Part shown: positions 10,801 to 21,172 of the stretch, one piece after another
Position numbering within the stretch: the first letter of the stretch is position 1
How the letters are laid out: every line of letters starts with the position of its first letter
Origin: Candidatus Methanobinarius endosymbioticus
Lineage (GTDB): Archaea > Methanobacteriota > Methanobacteria > Methanobacteriales > Methanobacteriaceae
NCBI GenBank assembly: GCA_003315655.1
Contig: NIZT01000020.1
Location: 1-64,000 of the forward strand
Length of the DNA: 64,000 nt
Direction: 5' to 3'
Program-made: the position numbers and the translations under genes
The notes under the pieces: generated by a model
The model's input: the letters and a program-made list of their open reading frames with translations, nothing else
Database searches by the model: none
What the model was told of the DNA's origin: nothing

Positions 10801-13800
10801 TTCACTTTCTAAATAATTAGTTTCCCAATTAGAATAATCAAATTGAGACATTATTTCCTCATTATAATTGTCGATTGATCCATTTTCATAAGCATTTATT
10901 AATCCTCTAGCAAATACATCAAATGAAAACCCATCAAAAATAATATGGTGGAAATCTAGTAATATTACTATATTATTGCCGACTTCTCCAATTTTAGCTC
11001 TATAAAGTGGACCTTCTAGTAAATTAAAACTTTGAAAAAAATTTGATTTTAAATTTTTATATTGTGCTTCACTGATATTACCAAAATTCTCAATTTCAAT
11101 AGTATCATTTTTATCTTTGACTAATAAAATTTCTTCTTGGTTTGTTTCAATATGTGATAATATTGATGGATGATTTTTTATTGTAGCTTTAAATCCGTTT
11201 ATTAATTTATCTATATTTAACTTATTTGAAAATTTTAACTCAAAAGGAATATTATAACGAATATCATTATGATTTCTTAAATTATCAAAGTAAACACCAA
11301 TTTGAGAATCTGATAAAGGAATACTATCAATTTCTCTATATTTATCAATTTTTTCTTTTTTGAATCTTTCTCTTCTAGACATTTTTTCTAATAATTTATC
11401 TAAAATAAAATTTTCAATTGAAAGAATGGTAGGTTCAGCCAATAAATCATGTATTTTAGGAGCAAAACCAAATTTAGTATCAATAACATTAACTAGTTTA
11501 ATAGCTGAGATTGAAGTCAATCCTAATTGAATTAAATTATCTTCAGTGCCAAATTCATAATCACCAATAATCTTTTTAGTTGTTTTAATTATTTCTTTTT
11601 CAAGATTAAATTTAACTTAGAGGAACTTTTTTCTTTGTTTTTAACTTCAAAATTTTCATCAGGACTAGGTAAACGCCTAAAATCAACTTTACCATTAGTA
11701 TTGAGTAAAATTTCTTTCACGAATATTATAGAAGAAGGAATCATATAAGAAGGTAATCTTTCTGCAATAAAACCAGTTAAATCTTTTACAGGAAATTCTA
11801 CTTCATTTACTATATAAGCTACAACACGTTTACCTCCTGCAGGATCATCAATTGTTCTTACTGCCACTTCTTTTACACATTCAAAATCTCTTATACAATT
11901 TTGAATTTCTGGAAGTTCTACTCTAAATCCTTTAATTTTTACTTGATGATCATTTCTACCACTGATGTCAATAATTACTTCTGGCAACCATCTATCAATA
12001 TCCCCAGTTTTGTATAATATATTGTATTCTTTATCATTATTAAAGGGTTTTCTACAAATACTTCTTCTGTTTTTTCATGTCTATTAAGATAAGTTCCTTC
12101 TACTTGTCTACCTGCACAACAAAATTCTCCTGAAACACCGATTGGACAAAACTTATTGTCCTTCCCAATTATATAAAGTTGAGTATTATTTACTGGTTTT
12201 CCAATTGGAACTCTGTAATAAAGTTTATCTATTATTTGATCTTTAATGAAAATAGAAATAGATAATGAAACTATCGAAATTAATAAATTTAAAGCTAAAA
12301 GATAAGAATTAGCATTTGATCGCGCTTTTTGGATTGAAAGAAAAGGAAAATTAGCTGAAATTTCTTTGAAATTTTCTGATAAATTATATGATAAAAATAT
12401 ATCCAAGGGATAATGGATCATTATTTAGAAGTATTAAATAGTGTTTGTCAAAAAGAAGATTGGATATTAGATGAATTGGGAGAAATTACTGAAGAAATGG
12501 AAAATATTCTTTTAGAAGATTTTAAAGGTAATCAGACTGATGAAAATCTTGATAAAACATTTATTGATTTATTTAGAAATCAAGCAGAAAAATCAAAAGA
12601 TCTATTGGCTTTAATTGATTCAACTGATAAAATAACTTATAAAAATTTAGATGAGATAACTGATAAATAGCTTACATTTAATTGATTTAAGGATTAAAAA
12701 AGGAGAAGTTATTGGGATAATGTCTAAAAGAGATTTAAGTTATCCTATTGCATTTATTTCAGTTTTTAAAGCTGGAACATCATATATTCATTTAGATCAT
12801 TATATCCTAATGAAAGGGCAGACTTCATGTTAAAAGATTCTAATGCCTCTTTATTAATTAGTAATGAAGAATTATTTGATAAAATATTAAAATTTAATCG
12901 GGAAAAAGTTAAGATAGAATATTTTAATAAAATAGTTAATAATTATAAATCAACACACATTAGTTTAGAAGATAAAAAAATTTTAAAAGAATCTAAACCA
13001 GAAGTTAATGATAATTATATATTACTTTATACTTCTGGAACTACTGGTAAGCCAAAGGTGTTTTATTTATCTCAAAAGAATATTGTTAATATTTCAACTT
13101 ATTATAAAAATAATCGTCATTTAAATCCTAATGATAATATAGCTGCTTATTCTAGCTTTGGCTTTGATGCTTCAATGATTGATATGTATCCTGCACTCAT
13201 ATCTGGAGGAACTGTCCATATTATTCCAGAAGATATGAAACTAGATTTACTTAAACTTAATGATTATTTCAATCAAAACAATATTACAATTGCTTTTATG
13301 ACAACTCAGTTAGGTCGTCAATTTGTAGATACTATGAATAATCATCCAATTCGAGTTTTTAATGTGGGGGGTGAAACTTTAGCTCCTATTGAACCCTCTT
13401 GAAAAATATGAATTTCATAATCTTTATGGGCCAACAGAGTGTACTATTTTCCATTTTGTAGGGGGAGTATGTAAATAGTTTGTTATAATATCAAAAATCG
13501 GTGCTCTGGAACCTGATTCATCTAATGAATAGTTATGTGTAATATTTTCAAAAGAAGTTCTTTGATTCAATTTCAAGCTAGAAATTTCTTCTTTATTTTT
13601 TTGAAGATAATCTTTCCAATAAATATTTCCTTGAGGTTTAAATAAAAAAGGTAATGTTCTAACAAACATTCCAATTAGATTTTCAGCTTTTTTATTTCTC
13701 CCTTCAAGAAGCATACCTAATAAAACTTCATCATTATTAATATATTTTCCTATAGTAATTGAAAACGCAGATATCATTAACTCATAAATACTACCATTGT

Positions 13801-14464
13801 TACTTGTAGCAACTTTTTTATTTCTGACAAATCTAATGATTTTTTTAATGATATTATCTATTAAAGGTAATATTTCCGATTTTTTAGGCTTTGTTGGCAT
13901 TTGAACTTGAGGAGTGCTGTTTTTTAACATATTTTCAAAAAATTCAGGAATTTTTTTGCCTTCATTAATTTCATTAAATTCTTTTGCAAAATCGTCAAAA
14001 TCATAATCATTTCCATCCAAATGTTCACCTTTGTAACATCTGATTAAATACGATATAAATGAAAATCTATTTGAACCGTCAAAAATAGCATGATAAATGT
14101 TTAAATTTACAATATATGAATTTTCTGTTTCGATTAATAAAATTCACCATAGTGGAGGATTATTTATATCAAAAGGCAGATATCTTTTATCTATTTCTTT
14201 TTTAGAATAGATTTTTTCGATATTAAAATCTATATGATCTAGTATGTGATGTTCAAATTCACCATCATTATTAAAATTATAAAAAGAACGAAAAACAGCA
14301 TGTTTTTGAACTACTTTTTATAAAGAATTTACTAATTTTTCAAGCTCAATATTTCCACTTATTTCAAAAGCAAAATTAATATTATATTGAATTGATTCAG
14401 AGTTTAAAGTTTGTTCAATTAACATTTGACGTTCAGGAACTGTAATAGCTACCTTTTTTATCAT
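7877..14464 (-). pseudogene. Decayed two-module NRPS with terminal thioester reductase (C-A-T-C-A-T-R)
   Basis: Relic of a nonribosomal peptide synthetase read right to left. Start ATG 14464 after TGTGAT. C1 (14464 to about 13450) has a degenerate active site YHAIFDG. A1 is split by an inversion: the N-terminal half, with LLYTSGTTGKPK and NLYGPTECTI, is on the plus strand (about 12530-13447), and the rest resumes on minus at about 12240 (YYRVPIGKPVNN...GEFCCAGRQVEGTYLN). PCP1 has LGLTSISAIKL near 11520. C2 keeps HHIIFDG at 10930-10950. A2 has YTSASTGTPKGV, a degraded YEPTEITV and NGKK. PCP2 keeps FFDLGGSSL at 8331-8357. The reductase starts at GNVLLLGAVGFLGIHIL and stops after about 90 residues. 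There are many stops and one-base shifts. C-first architecture suggests an N-acylated dipeptide released as aldehyde or alcohol. Confidence 0.9.
12248..13451 (+). other. 1.2-kb inverted segment inside the NRPS pseudogene
   Basis: This block encodes the end of condensation domain 1 (FDRAFWIERKGKLAE, YLEVLNSV) and the first half of adenylation domain 1 on the plus strand, while everything around it is on the minus strand. Flipping it restores a continuous order: minus C1 ending APIFDIITNYL joins its missing C-terminal part, and NLYGPTECTI joins YYRVPIGKPVNN. The two ends share an 8-bp inverted match, GAAAATAG at 12248-12255 and CTATTTTC at 13444-13451. The segment itself carries stops and shifts, so it is not a working switch now. 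Confidence 0.8.
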
Positions 14465-14887
14465 AATATCACATAATACCTCAAAAATTTTTCTATAAAT
14501 TCCTTAGATACTTTATTTTCAATATTTTTAATAATATGGATTATTATTTTTTATATAAGAATATATAAATTATTTTATAAATTAATAAATGACATGTTAA
14601 ATTTTAAATAAGACATTATAAATTTAAATACATTTAAAAATGAAATTTAATGATTTAATTAAAAATATAAATTAACTACTAAAAATAAGAAATTTAGCTA
14701 AAATAAACTAAATATAAAATTTAAATAATAAAAATAAATGATACAATTAAATATAAAAGTAGAATATTGAGAATTAGGTTAAAGAAACTATAAAAAATTA
14801 AAAATTAAAAAATTAAAGATTAAAAATATAAAGATTATAATATAAAAATTATAAAAATATAAAACGATATAAGATTAGATGATGAAA
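14465..14887. other. Intergenic, AT-rich
   Basis: About 420 bp between the NRPS start and the birA stop. It is strongly A-rich on the plus strand with many imperfect AAATATAAA/AATTAAA runs. GAGGTATTATGTGAT at its left edge (minus strand) is the NRPS initiation region. No ORF or RNA gene is seen. Confidence 0.5.
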
Positions 14888-15820
14888 TCAATCTTCTCTA
14901 ATTAGATATTCTCCCGATATGACTTTTTTTAACTCACCATTGTCTAATTCTAAAATTAATACTCCTTGGTTATTAATTCCAACTGCATTTCCGCGTAATA
15001 TTTTTCCTAGTGGTTGTTTGATTTCTACATAACTACCAATGGTTTGAGACATTCTTCTCCAGTCATAAAGTATTTCATCGAATTTTTTCTCTTTAAATAA
15101 ATCATATATTTCTTCAAATTCGTTAAGGAAATTCGAAATAATTTCTGTTTCTTCAATATCTGCTTGAGTTTCATTGCGAAGTGAAGTTGTTCCTTCTCTA
15201 AGGTCATCGGCTAATATATTGGTATCTAAATTACTATCGATACCTACTCCTACAATGACATGATCAACAGAGTTAAATTTAGCATTAGTTTCTGTTAAAA
15301 TTCCACAAACTTTTTTATTATTTATAAGTATATCATTTGGCCATTTGATTCTTGCATCAATATTCATGCCTCTAAGAGTTTTAACTACAGCTACACCAGT
15401 AGCTAATGTAATAAGGGGTGCTTTAGAAGGTTCTATCATTGGTTTAAGCATGATAGATAACCAAATTCCTCCAGTAGGTGACTCCCATTTTCTCCCTCTT
15501 CTTCCTTTACCTTTAGTTTGAATTTCAGATAGGACTACACTTCCTTCAGGAGCTCCAAACTTAGCTAAAAATTTAGCTACACTGTTGGTGGATTCTACTT
15601 CATGAAAACTATATATTTCTTTTCCTACATATTCAGTGGTTAATCCTTTTTTAATTTCTTTACTAGGAATGTAATCAATTTCATAATTACCAATTTCTTT
15701 TAAAAATCCTGCAATTTCGGCTTCATCAATTTGAAATATTCCTTTAGCATCTTTTTCGGACATTTTCTCTTTATTTTTTGATAGAAGTTTTTGCATACTT
15801 TTTTTCATAAAATCCCACAA
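14888..15820 (-). CDS. birA: Biotin-protein ligase (BirA)
   Basis: Activates biotin to biotinyl-AMP and attaches it to the carrier lysine of the pyruvate carboxylase B subunit (not in this window). The 310-residue protein has the catalytic core from about 60: FHEVESTNSVAKFL, the biotinyl-AMP loop TKGKGRRGRKWESPTGGIWLS (glycine/arginine-rich signature), IKWPNDILINNKKVCGILTE with the conserved Lys and WPND, and VGVGIDSN. The C-terminal SH3-like domain ends IGSYVEIKQPLG...GVLILELDNGE. The first 58 residues are a short helical extension rather than a clear DNA-binding domain. It lies 198 bp after pycA on the same strand, as in Methanothermobacter where pycA and birA are also paired. Confidence 0.92.
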   Translation of the reverse strand: MWDFMKKSMQKLLSKNKEKMSEKDAKGIFQIDEAEIAGFLKEIGNYEIDYIPSKEIKKGLTTEYVGKEIYSFHEVESTNSVAKFLAKFGAPEGSVVLSEIQTKGKGRRGRKWESPTGGIWLSIMLKPMIEPSKAPLITLATGVAVVKTLRGMNIDARIKWPNDILINNKKVCGILTETNAKFNSVDHVIVGVGIDSNLDTNILADDLREGTTSLRNETQADIEETEIISNFLNEFEEIYDLFKEKKFDEILYDWRRMSQTIGSYVEIKQPLGKILRGNAVGINNQGVLILELDNGELKKVISGEYLIRED

Positions 15821-15960
15821 TTTTTCTATTTAATATTTATATTATTTTAAATTAGACTATTTTTAAAGTTATTAATATTTATTATTATAATTGATTTTAT
15901 AATTAATTATTTTCTATTTTATAAGTTATTATAAAGATTAGATTTAATTCATATTAATTT

Positions 15961-16008
15961 ATATGAATTCATATCAATTTGAATTGATTTATACTAATTT
16001 ATATTAGT
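15961..16008. repeat. Three consecutive small palindromes between pycA and birA
   Basis: Three back-to-back inverted repeats: ATATGAATTCATAT (15961-15974, perfect), ATCAATT-TG-AATTGAT (15973-15988) and ACTAAT-TTAT-ATTAGT (15993-16008). They begin about 10 bp after the pycA stop and precede birA. They could mark the pycA transcript end, or be a binding site controlling birA; the sequence does not decide. Confidence 0.6.
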
Positions 16009-16018
16009 TTATATTTAA

Positions 16019-17509
16019 TTATTTTTTCATTTGATGATTTTTAGCTGTATTTAAATATGAACCAATAGCAACAGAGATAGCTGCTACTTTTTTCCCTGGC
16101 ATAAATGTAGATCTCATACGATTAATTCTTTCAGTTTCTTCTTCCATTATTCCAGTCATTTCATCATCTATTCCTTTTCTATGATCATCAACAAAATGAG
16201 TATGTAAATCTCCTTCTAAAAAGTAGTTATTTCTCATTATTGCTTTATGGAATGGGATAGTAGTTTTAACTCCAAGAATAATATATTCACTTAATGCTCT
16301 TTTCATTCTATTTATAGCTTCATTTCTATTACTTCCCCAAGTAATCAATTTTGAGATCATAGAATCATAGAACGTTGGAATGGTATAATTCATATATACT
16401 CCACTATCAAGTCTAACTCCAGGTCCTCCTGGTGATCTGTATCCAGTTATTTTTCCAGGATTTGGAGCAAAATCAGCTAAAGGATCTTCTGCATTTATCC
16501 TACATTCGATTGCATGTCCATTAACTTTAACATCTTTTTGAGAGTAACTTAATTCTGCACCAGAAGCAATTTTTAGTTGTTCTTTAACAAGATCTATGTT
16601 AGTTACAGTTTCAGTTATAGGGTGTTCTACTTGTATTCTAGTATTCATTTCTAGGAAATAGTATTCTCCACCACTATATAAAAATTCTATTGTTCCTGCA
16701 CTAGTATAGTCAATATATTCAACTGCTTTAATAGCACTTTCACCCATTCTTTCTCTTAATTCATCAGTCATGATTGGGGAAGGTGCTTCTTCAATTAGTT
16801 TTTGGTGACGACGCTGTATGGAACATTCTCTGTCAGCTACATGGATGGTATTTCCATGGTCATCAGCTAAAATCTGGAATTCTATATGTCTTGGTTTTTC
16901 AATGTATTTTTCAATAAATACAGTTGAATCTCCAAAATTTGTGGAAGCTACAGATTGTGTGGATTCAATAGCCCGTACTAATTCATCTTCTTCATAAACA
17001 GTACGCATTCCAATTCCTCCACCACCTGCTGAAGCTTTAACTATAACGGGGTAACCAATTGATTCTGCAACTTTAACTGCTTCATCACTATCAGTTACTT
17101 CACTATCGGTTCCTCCAATTACTGGAACACCTGCTTTTTTCATCAATTTCTTAGAGGTGATTTTATCTCCCATAGATTCAATAACTTTTCTACTAGGTCC
17201 AATAAGTACAATTCCATTTTTTTCGCATTGTCTTCGGAGTTCTGAATTTTCAGCTAAAAATCCATATCCTGGATGCATAGCCTCTGCTTCTGATTCAATA
17301 GCTATATCCATTATTTTATCAATATTAAGATAGCTTTTTGAAGGGGAAGGATTCCCTAATGCATATTTTTCATCGGCATAATTAGTATAAAGAGAAGTTT
17401 TATCAGCATCAGAGTATATTGCAACACTTTTCACATCTAACTCACGACATGCTCTCATAATTCGTATAGCTATTTCTCCTCTATTAGCAATCAATATTTT
17501 ATCAAACAT
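16019..17509 (-). CDS. pycA: Pyruvate carboxylase subunit A (biotin carboxylase)
   Basis: ATP-dependent carboxylation of biotin, the first half-reaction of the two-subunit archaeal pyruvate carboxylase that makes oxaloacetate for the incomplete reductive citrate pathway. 496 residues, normal length. It shows the N-terminal biotin carboxylase domain ([30 protein letters not shown]), the ATP-grasp with the glycine-rich loop [30 protein letters not shown], the metal/ATP region [16 protein letters not shown], and the C-terminal [13 protein letters not shown]...[13 protein letters not shown]. The last about 40 residues are a Met/Lys-rich tail. Start ATG follows AGAGGTCC. Subunit B is elsewhere. 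birA follows on the same strand. Confidence 0.95.
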   Translation of the reverse strand: MFDKILIANRGEIAIRIMRACRELDVKSVAIYSDADKTSLYTNYADEKYALGNPSPSKSYLNIDKIMDIAIESEAEAMHPGYGFLAENSELRRQCEKNGIVLIGPSRKVIESMGDKITSKKLMKKAGVPVIGGTDSEVTDSDEAVKVAESIGYPVIVKASAGGGGIGMRTVYEEDELVRAIESTQSVASTNFGDSTVFIEKYIEKPRHIEFQILADDHGNTIHVADRECSIQRRHQKLIEEAPSPIMTDELRERMGESAIKAVEYIDYTSAGTIEFLYSGGEYYFLEMNTRIQVEHPITETVTNIDLVKEQLKIASGAELSYSQKDVKVNGHAIECRINAEDPLADFAPNPGKITGYRSPGGPGVRLDSGVYMNYTIPTFYDSMISKLITWGSNRNEAINRMKRALSEYIILGVKTTIPFHKAIMRNNYFLEGDLHTHFVDDHRKGIDDEMTGIMEEETERINRMRSTFMPGKKVAAISVAIGSYLNTAKNHQMKK

Positions 17510-17814
17510 TTAGGACCTCTTTAGAATTTAATTCAGTGATTTATTTAATAATCATTTTATTACATAATATATTGTATCGTCATTATATCATCAATATATT
17601 CATATTATATAATTTTAAATTATTATTTTTATAATTAAACAATTAAACATTTATAATTATATAATCATTTATTAATCTAATTATCTTATTAACAAACCTT
17701 ACTAATTATTATAATATATATATATATATATTAGTTTATAATTATAAATAATTTATTTATAAATAGAAAGAATATAAGAAAATATTAGAAAAAATTAATA
17801 ATAAGTGGAAATTC
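17510..17814. other. Divergent promoter region, AT-rich
   Basis: About 305 bp between divergent pycA and the METTL5-like gene. It must hold both promoters; it contains a (TA)n run near 17715-17731 and AATAAGTGGAAATTC just upstream of the right-hand start. No ORF or repeat beyond the TA run. Confidence 0.5.
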
Positions 17815-18462
17815 ATGAAAATTACAAAAAAAAGACATCTGGAGATAGCTATTGAGAATATTCCTAAATTCGAATCTTATAATATTAAACTAGAACAATA
17901 TTCTACTCCTTCTAATATAGCTGCTGATCTTGTATGGAATGCTTATTCATTGGGAGATATTGATGATAAAAGTATTATAGATTTAGGTTGTGGAACTGGA
18001 ATACTAACATTTTCTTCACTACTTATAAATGCTAAATTAGCTTTAGGTATTGATATTGATTCTAAAGCTATAAATATCACAAAAAGAACTGTTAAAGAGA
18101 TGAATATATCAAATTCTACATTTTTTAATAAAGATATATATGAGATAGTAGATGATGATTTTAATAATATCAATACTGATTTTGATACAGCTATAACAAA
18201 TCCTCCATTTGGATCTCAATCTAGATCAAAAAAGGGCGCTGATCGAATTTTTATGAAATCAGCATTTAAATTAGCTAATGTTGTTTATTCTTTTCACATG
18301 GGTGAAACACATGATTTTGTAATGAATTTTTATGAGAAACTTGGTGGTGAAATCACCCATAGGTTTAAATATAAATTTCCATTGTTTAATACTTATGAAT
18401 TTCATACTCAAGAAGCTAAAAGCATCGATGTAATTGTTTTTAGAACTATCAAACTTCATTAA
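17815..18462 (+). CDS. METTL5-like RNA N6-adenine methyltransferase
   Basis: Predicted SAM-dependent rRNA methylase of the archaeal COG2263/METTL5 group; the human member makes m6A in 18S rRNA near the decoding centre. 215 residues. The N-terminus has EQYSTPSNIAADLVWNAY. SAM-binding motif I is IIDLGCGTGILTFSSLL (about 57-73), the acidic motif is GIDIDSKAI, and the catalytic N6-adenine motif NPPF lies in TAITNPPFGSQSRSKKGADR. The C-terminal part ends in YEFHTQEAKSIDVIVFR. Complete, with start ATG after AAGTGG. The target nucleotide is inferred from the eukaryotic relative only. Confidence 0.87.
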   Translation: MKITKKRHLEIAIENIPKFESYNIKLEQYSTPSNIAADLVWNAYSLGDIDDKSIIDLGCGTGILTFSSLLINAKLALGIDIDSKAINITKRTVKEMNISNSTFFNKDIYEIVDDDFNNINTDFDTAITNPPFGSQSRSKKGADRIFMKSAFKLANVVYSFHMGETHDFVMNFYEKLGGEITHRFKYKFPLFNTYEFHTQEAKSIDVIVFRTIKLH

Positions 18463-18830
18463 TTAATTTATTATTATTTAAAATTATTATATTAAAACTT
18501 TTTATAGAATTATATTATAATGTTTAAAAATAATTTATATTTATTTTATTATATATTATTTATTTATTGTTATTAGATTTATTATAAGACTATTTTTTAT
18601 ATTATTATAGGGATTATATTACAATTTAATTTATTGTACATAAATATGTGTAAATTTATATTTAGAAATACTGATAAATTTTAGTCATTAAATAATGTTA
18701 ACATGAATTAAAAAGATTTAAATAGTGAATTGACTATAATTAATATACATTAAATTAATTAATGCATTTTTATTTATTTTAATGATTTGGATAAATTTTA
18801 TTTTTGTGTTTTATATAGGTGGTACCTTGT

Positions 18831-18867
18831 AGGTTACACTTTGGAAAATTTTAGTAACCTTTATATA
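18831..18867 (+). promoter_or_regulatory. hdrCB promoter with inverted repeat abutting the TATA box
   Basis: A perfect 7-bp inverted repeat, AGGTTAC (18831-18837) and GTAACCT (18854-18860), ends exactly at the TATA box TTTATATA (18860-18867). A start about 25 nt further on leaves a leader of roughly 55 nt before hdrC. A second small palindrome, GGTACC, lies at 18820-18825. The arrangement looks like an operator or activator site beside the BRE/TATA. The rest of the 484-bp gap 18463-18946 is plain AT-rich sequence. Confidence 0.6.
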
Positions 18868-18946
18868 TAGAGTTTTAATAATTATAATTAAGGACTTAAG
18901 GTAGATGTCAAGAATTTATCAATGATTTTCCTGGGTGTGTTTATAA

Positions 18947-19909
18947 ATGTCTGTTTTTAAACGTCTAAAAGCTCTTTTTACAGGAGCAAAAAATGATGTA
19001 ATTGAGAAAAATTCTGATGATAAGGTACTTAATCAGAAAAAATCAGATAAATCAGCTGATTTAAGACCTAAACAGACAGACTCAAATACTAAAAATGAAA
19101 AAACCCATTCATCTGAATCTAAAACCCCCGAAGTAAATAAAGTTGATAAAACTGAAAATAAGGTTGTTGAAGATTTTGAAACTCCAAATACAGAAAAAAA
19201 AGTTACTAAAACTAAAATTGATGTAGTTGGAGTTGAAACTCCTACTGTAAGTTCAGAGGATGAAAAATCTGAAGAAAAAGTAGTTGGTGAAGATAATGAG
19301 TTAAAAGATGATTCTAAGGATGATTCTAAAAATAAAGAAGAAAAGAGAGATACTATGACTCTATTAAATGAAAATGAAAAATTAACATTAAAGAATGTTG
19401 ATCCAGAGTTTACTGAAATATTTAAAGATGCTGGAATCGACTCTGTAAAAATCTGTTTCCAATGTGGAACTTGTACTGGTGGATGTCCTTCTGGAAGAAG
19501 AACTCCGTACAGAGTAAGACAATTAGTAAGAAAATGTTTAGTGGGATTAAAAGATGAAGTAATCTCTGATGACGCATTATGGATGTGTACTACCTGTTAT
19601 ACTTGTCAAGAAAGATGTCCTCGTGAAATTAAAATCGTGGAAATCGTTAAAATGGCAAGAAATGTTGCTGCACAAAATGGATTCATGGCTCCTGCACACA
19701 AAGCTACTGGTTCTTTCGTTATAAAAACTGGTCACGGTGTACCAATTAACGATGCAACTATGGAACTTAGAAAAAGAGTTGGACTTGATGAATTACCACC
19801 AACCACTCACTCCCACCCAGAAGCTTTAGAAGAAGTACAAAAAATCTGTGAAATTACTGGATTCGATGATTTAATTGGATTCAATAAAGCTACTGGAGAG
19901 CTTGAATAA
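18947..19909 (+). CDS. hdrC: CoB-CoM heterodisulfide reductase subunit C, with long charged N-terminal extension
   Basis: Iron-sulfur subunit of the HdrABC-MvhAGD complex that reduces the CoM-S-S-CoB heterodisulfide. The canonical protein begins at residue 137 (MTLLNENEKLTLKN, ATG 19355) and has both [4Fe-4S] motifs, CFQCGTCTGGCPSG and CTTCYTCQERCPR. Ahead of it, in frame and without a stop, are 136 residues: an amphipathic start MSVFKRLKALFTGAKN, then Lys/Asp/Glu/Ser/Thr-rich low complexity. ATG 18947 has GGGTGTG at the right distance and fits the mapped-looking promoter; ATG 19355 has only a weak GAGAGA. The usual length is about 185, so either start is possible. hdrB follows 23 nt later. 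Confidence 0.93.
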   Translation: MSVFKRLKALFTGAKNDVIEKNSDDKVLNQKKSDKSADLRPKQTDSNTKNEKTHSSESKTPEVNKVDKTENKVVEDFETPNTEKKVTKTKIDVVGVETPTVSSEDEKSEEKVVGEDNELKDDSKDDSKNKEEKRDTMTLLNENEKLTLKNVDPEFTEIFKDAGIDSVKICFQCGTCTGGCPSGRRTPYRVRQLVRKCLVGLKDEVISDDALWMCTTCYTCQERCPREIKIVEIVKMARNVAAQNGFMAPAHKATGSFVIKTGHGVPINDATMELRKRVGLDELPPTTHSHPEALEEVQKICEITGFDDLIGFNKATGELE

Positions 19910-19932
19910 ATTTTTTACTGGAGGAATAAACA

Positions 19933-20841
19933 ATGGAAATCGCATATTTCTTAGGTTGTATTATGAACAACCGTTATCCTGGTATTGAAAAAGCAACAAG
20001 AATTTTATTTGATAAACTTGATATAGAACTTAAAGACATGGAAGGAGCTTCCTGTTGTCCTGCTCCTGGTGTATTTGGTTCTTTTGATAAAAAAACTTGG
20101 GCTTCTATCGCTGCTCGTAACATTACTATTGCAGAAGATATGGACTCAGACATAATGACTGAATGTAATGGATGTTTCGGATCCTTATTTGAAACTAATC
20201 ACATGTTAAAACATGATGCTGATATGAAAAATGAAATTAATGAAGTATTAGCTGAAACTGATAGAGAATTCAAAGGATCTATTGATATAAAACATCTCGC
20301 AGAAATCTTATACAATGATGTTGGTCTTGATAAACTTTCTGACTTAGTTACTAACCCATTAAATTTAAATGTAGCTGTTCATTATGGTTGTCACTTTTTA
20401 AGACCTTCTGATGAGATTCAAATTGATAATGCAGAAAAACCAACTATTTTAGATGACTTAGTTGAAGTTACTGGTGCTAAATCTGTTCCTTACAAAGACA
20501 AAATGATGTGCTGTGGTGCAGGTGGAGGTCTCAGATCTAGAGATATTGATGTAACTGCAAGTTTCACCAAAGAAAAACTAGAAAACATGACTGATGCTGG
20601 TGTCGATGCTATTGTAGATGTTTGTCCTTTCTGTCACTTACAATTTGATGTAGGTCAAACTGAAGTAAACAAAATGTATAAGACCGAATATGGTATACCT
20701 GTTTTCCATTTAGCTCAATTATTAGGATTAGCTATGGGCTTAGGTTCTGATGAGTTAACATTAGATTCTCATTTAATCGACTCTGCTCCTGCTCTTGCAA
20801 AATTAGTAACTGAATCTGATAAGATTACTGGTGGAGAATAG
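19933..20841 (+). CDS. hdrB: CoB-CoM heterodisulfide reductase subunit B
   Basis: Catalytic subunit of heterodisulfide reductase carrying the two non-cubane [4Fe-4S] clusters. 302 residues with two CCG domains. Domain 1 has FLGCIMNNRYPG, ASCCPAPG and ECNGCFGS; domain 2 has HYGCHFLRP, MMCCGAGGG and VCPFCHLQ. All key cysteines are present. Translation starts at ATG after TGGAGGAATAAACA, 23 nt after hdrC, so the two form one operon. Codon use here is richer in C-ending codons than in neighbouring genes, as expected for a highly expressed methanogenesis gene. Confidence 0.97.
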   Translation: MEIAYFLGCIMNNRYPGIEKATRILFDKLDIELKDMEGASCCPAPGVFGSFDKKTWASIAARNITIAEDMDSDIMTECNGCFGSLFETNHMLKHDADMKNEINEVLAETDREFKGSIDIKHLAEILYNDVGLDKLSDLVTNPLNLNVAVHYGCHFLRPSDEIQIDNAEKPTILDDLVEVTGAKSVPYKDKMMCCGAGGGLRSRDIDVTASFTKEKLENMTDAGVDAIVDVCPFCHLQFDVGQTEVNKMYKTEYGIPVFHLAQLLGLAMGLGSDELTLDSHLIDSAPALAKLVTESDKITGGE

Positions 20842-20870
20842 ATAACTTAGAATATTGTTACTTAGTTTTC

Positions 20871-20905
20871 AGTGGATACTTCCACTATTTTTTATTTATT
20901 TTTAA
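20871..20905 (+). terminator. Hairpin plus T-rich tail after hdrB
   Basis: AGTGGA-TACT-TCCACT (20871-20886) is a perfect 6-bp stem with a 4-nt loop, starting 30 bp after the hdrB stop and followed by ATTTTTTATTTATTTTT. It looks like the transcript end of hdrCB. The rest of the gap to 21172 is AT-rich with no gene. Confidence 0.7.
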
Positions 20906-21172
20906 ATTCTTTATTTTTAGAATCATTCTTTTTTAGACTATTTTATTAATATTTTTATTTTATAATCTATTTTTATAGAATTTTTTATTATTTTATATAA
21001 TTTTTAAAAATTTATTTTAGATATTATTCATATGTAAAATAAAAAATTATTTTTTCATAACTATTCATAATTCAATGAAAAACCATAATTTTTTTATAAT
21101 AGTAAAATAGATATAATTGATGATTATTAAATTAATATATAAATTTATACTTATAATGAAAGGTGATGAATA

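Noticed and set aside
12248..13451. Phase-variable NRPS domain switch
   Set aside because: No recombinase gene is nearby, the terminal match is only 8 bp, and the segment and its neighbours carry many stops. It is kept as a rearrangement, not a working switch.
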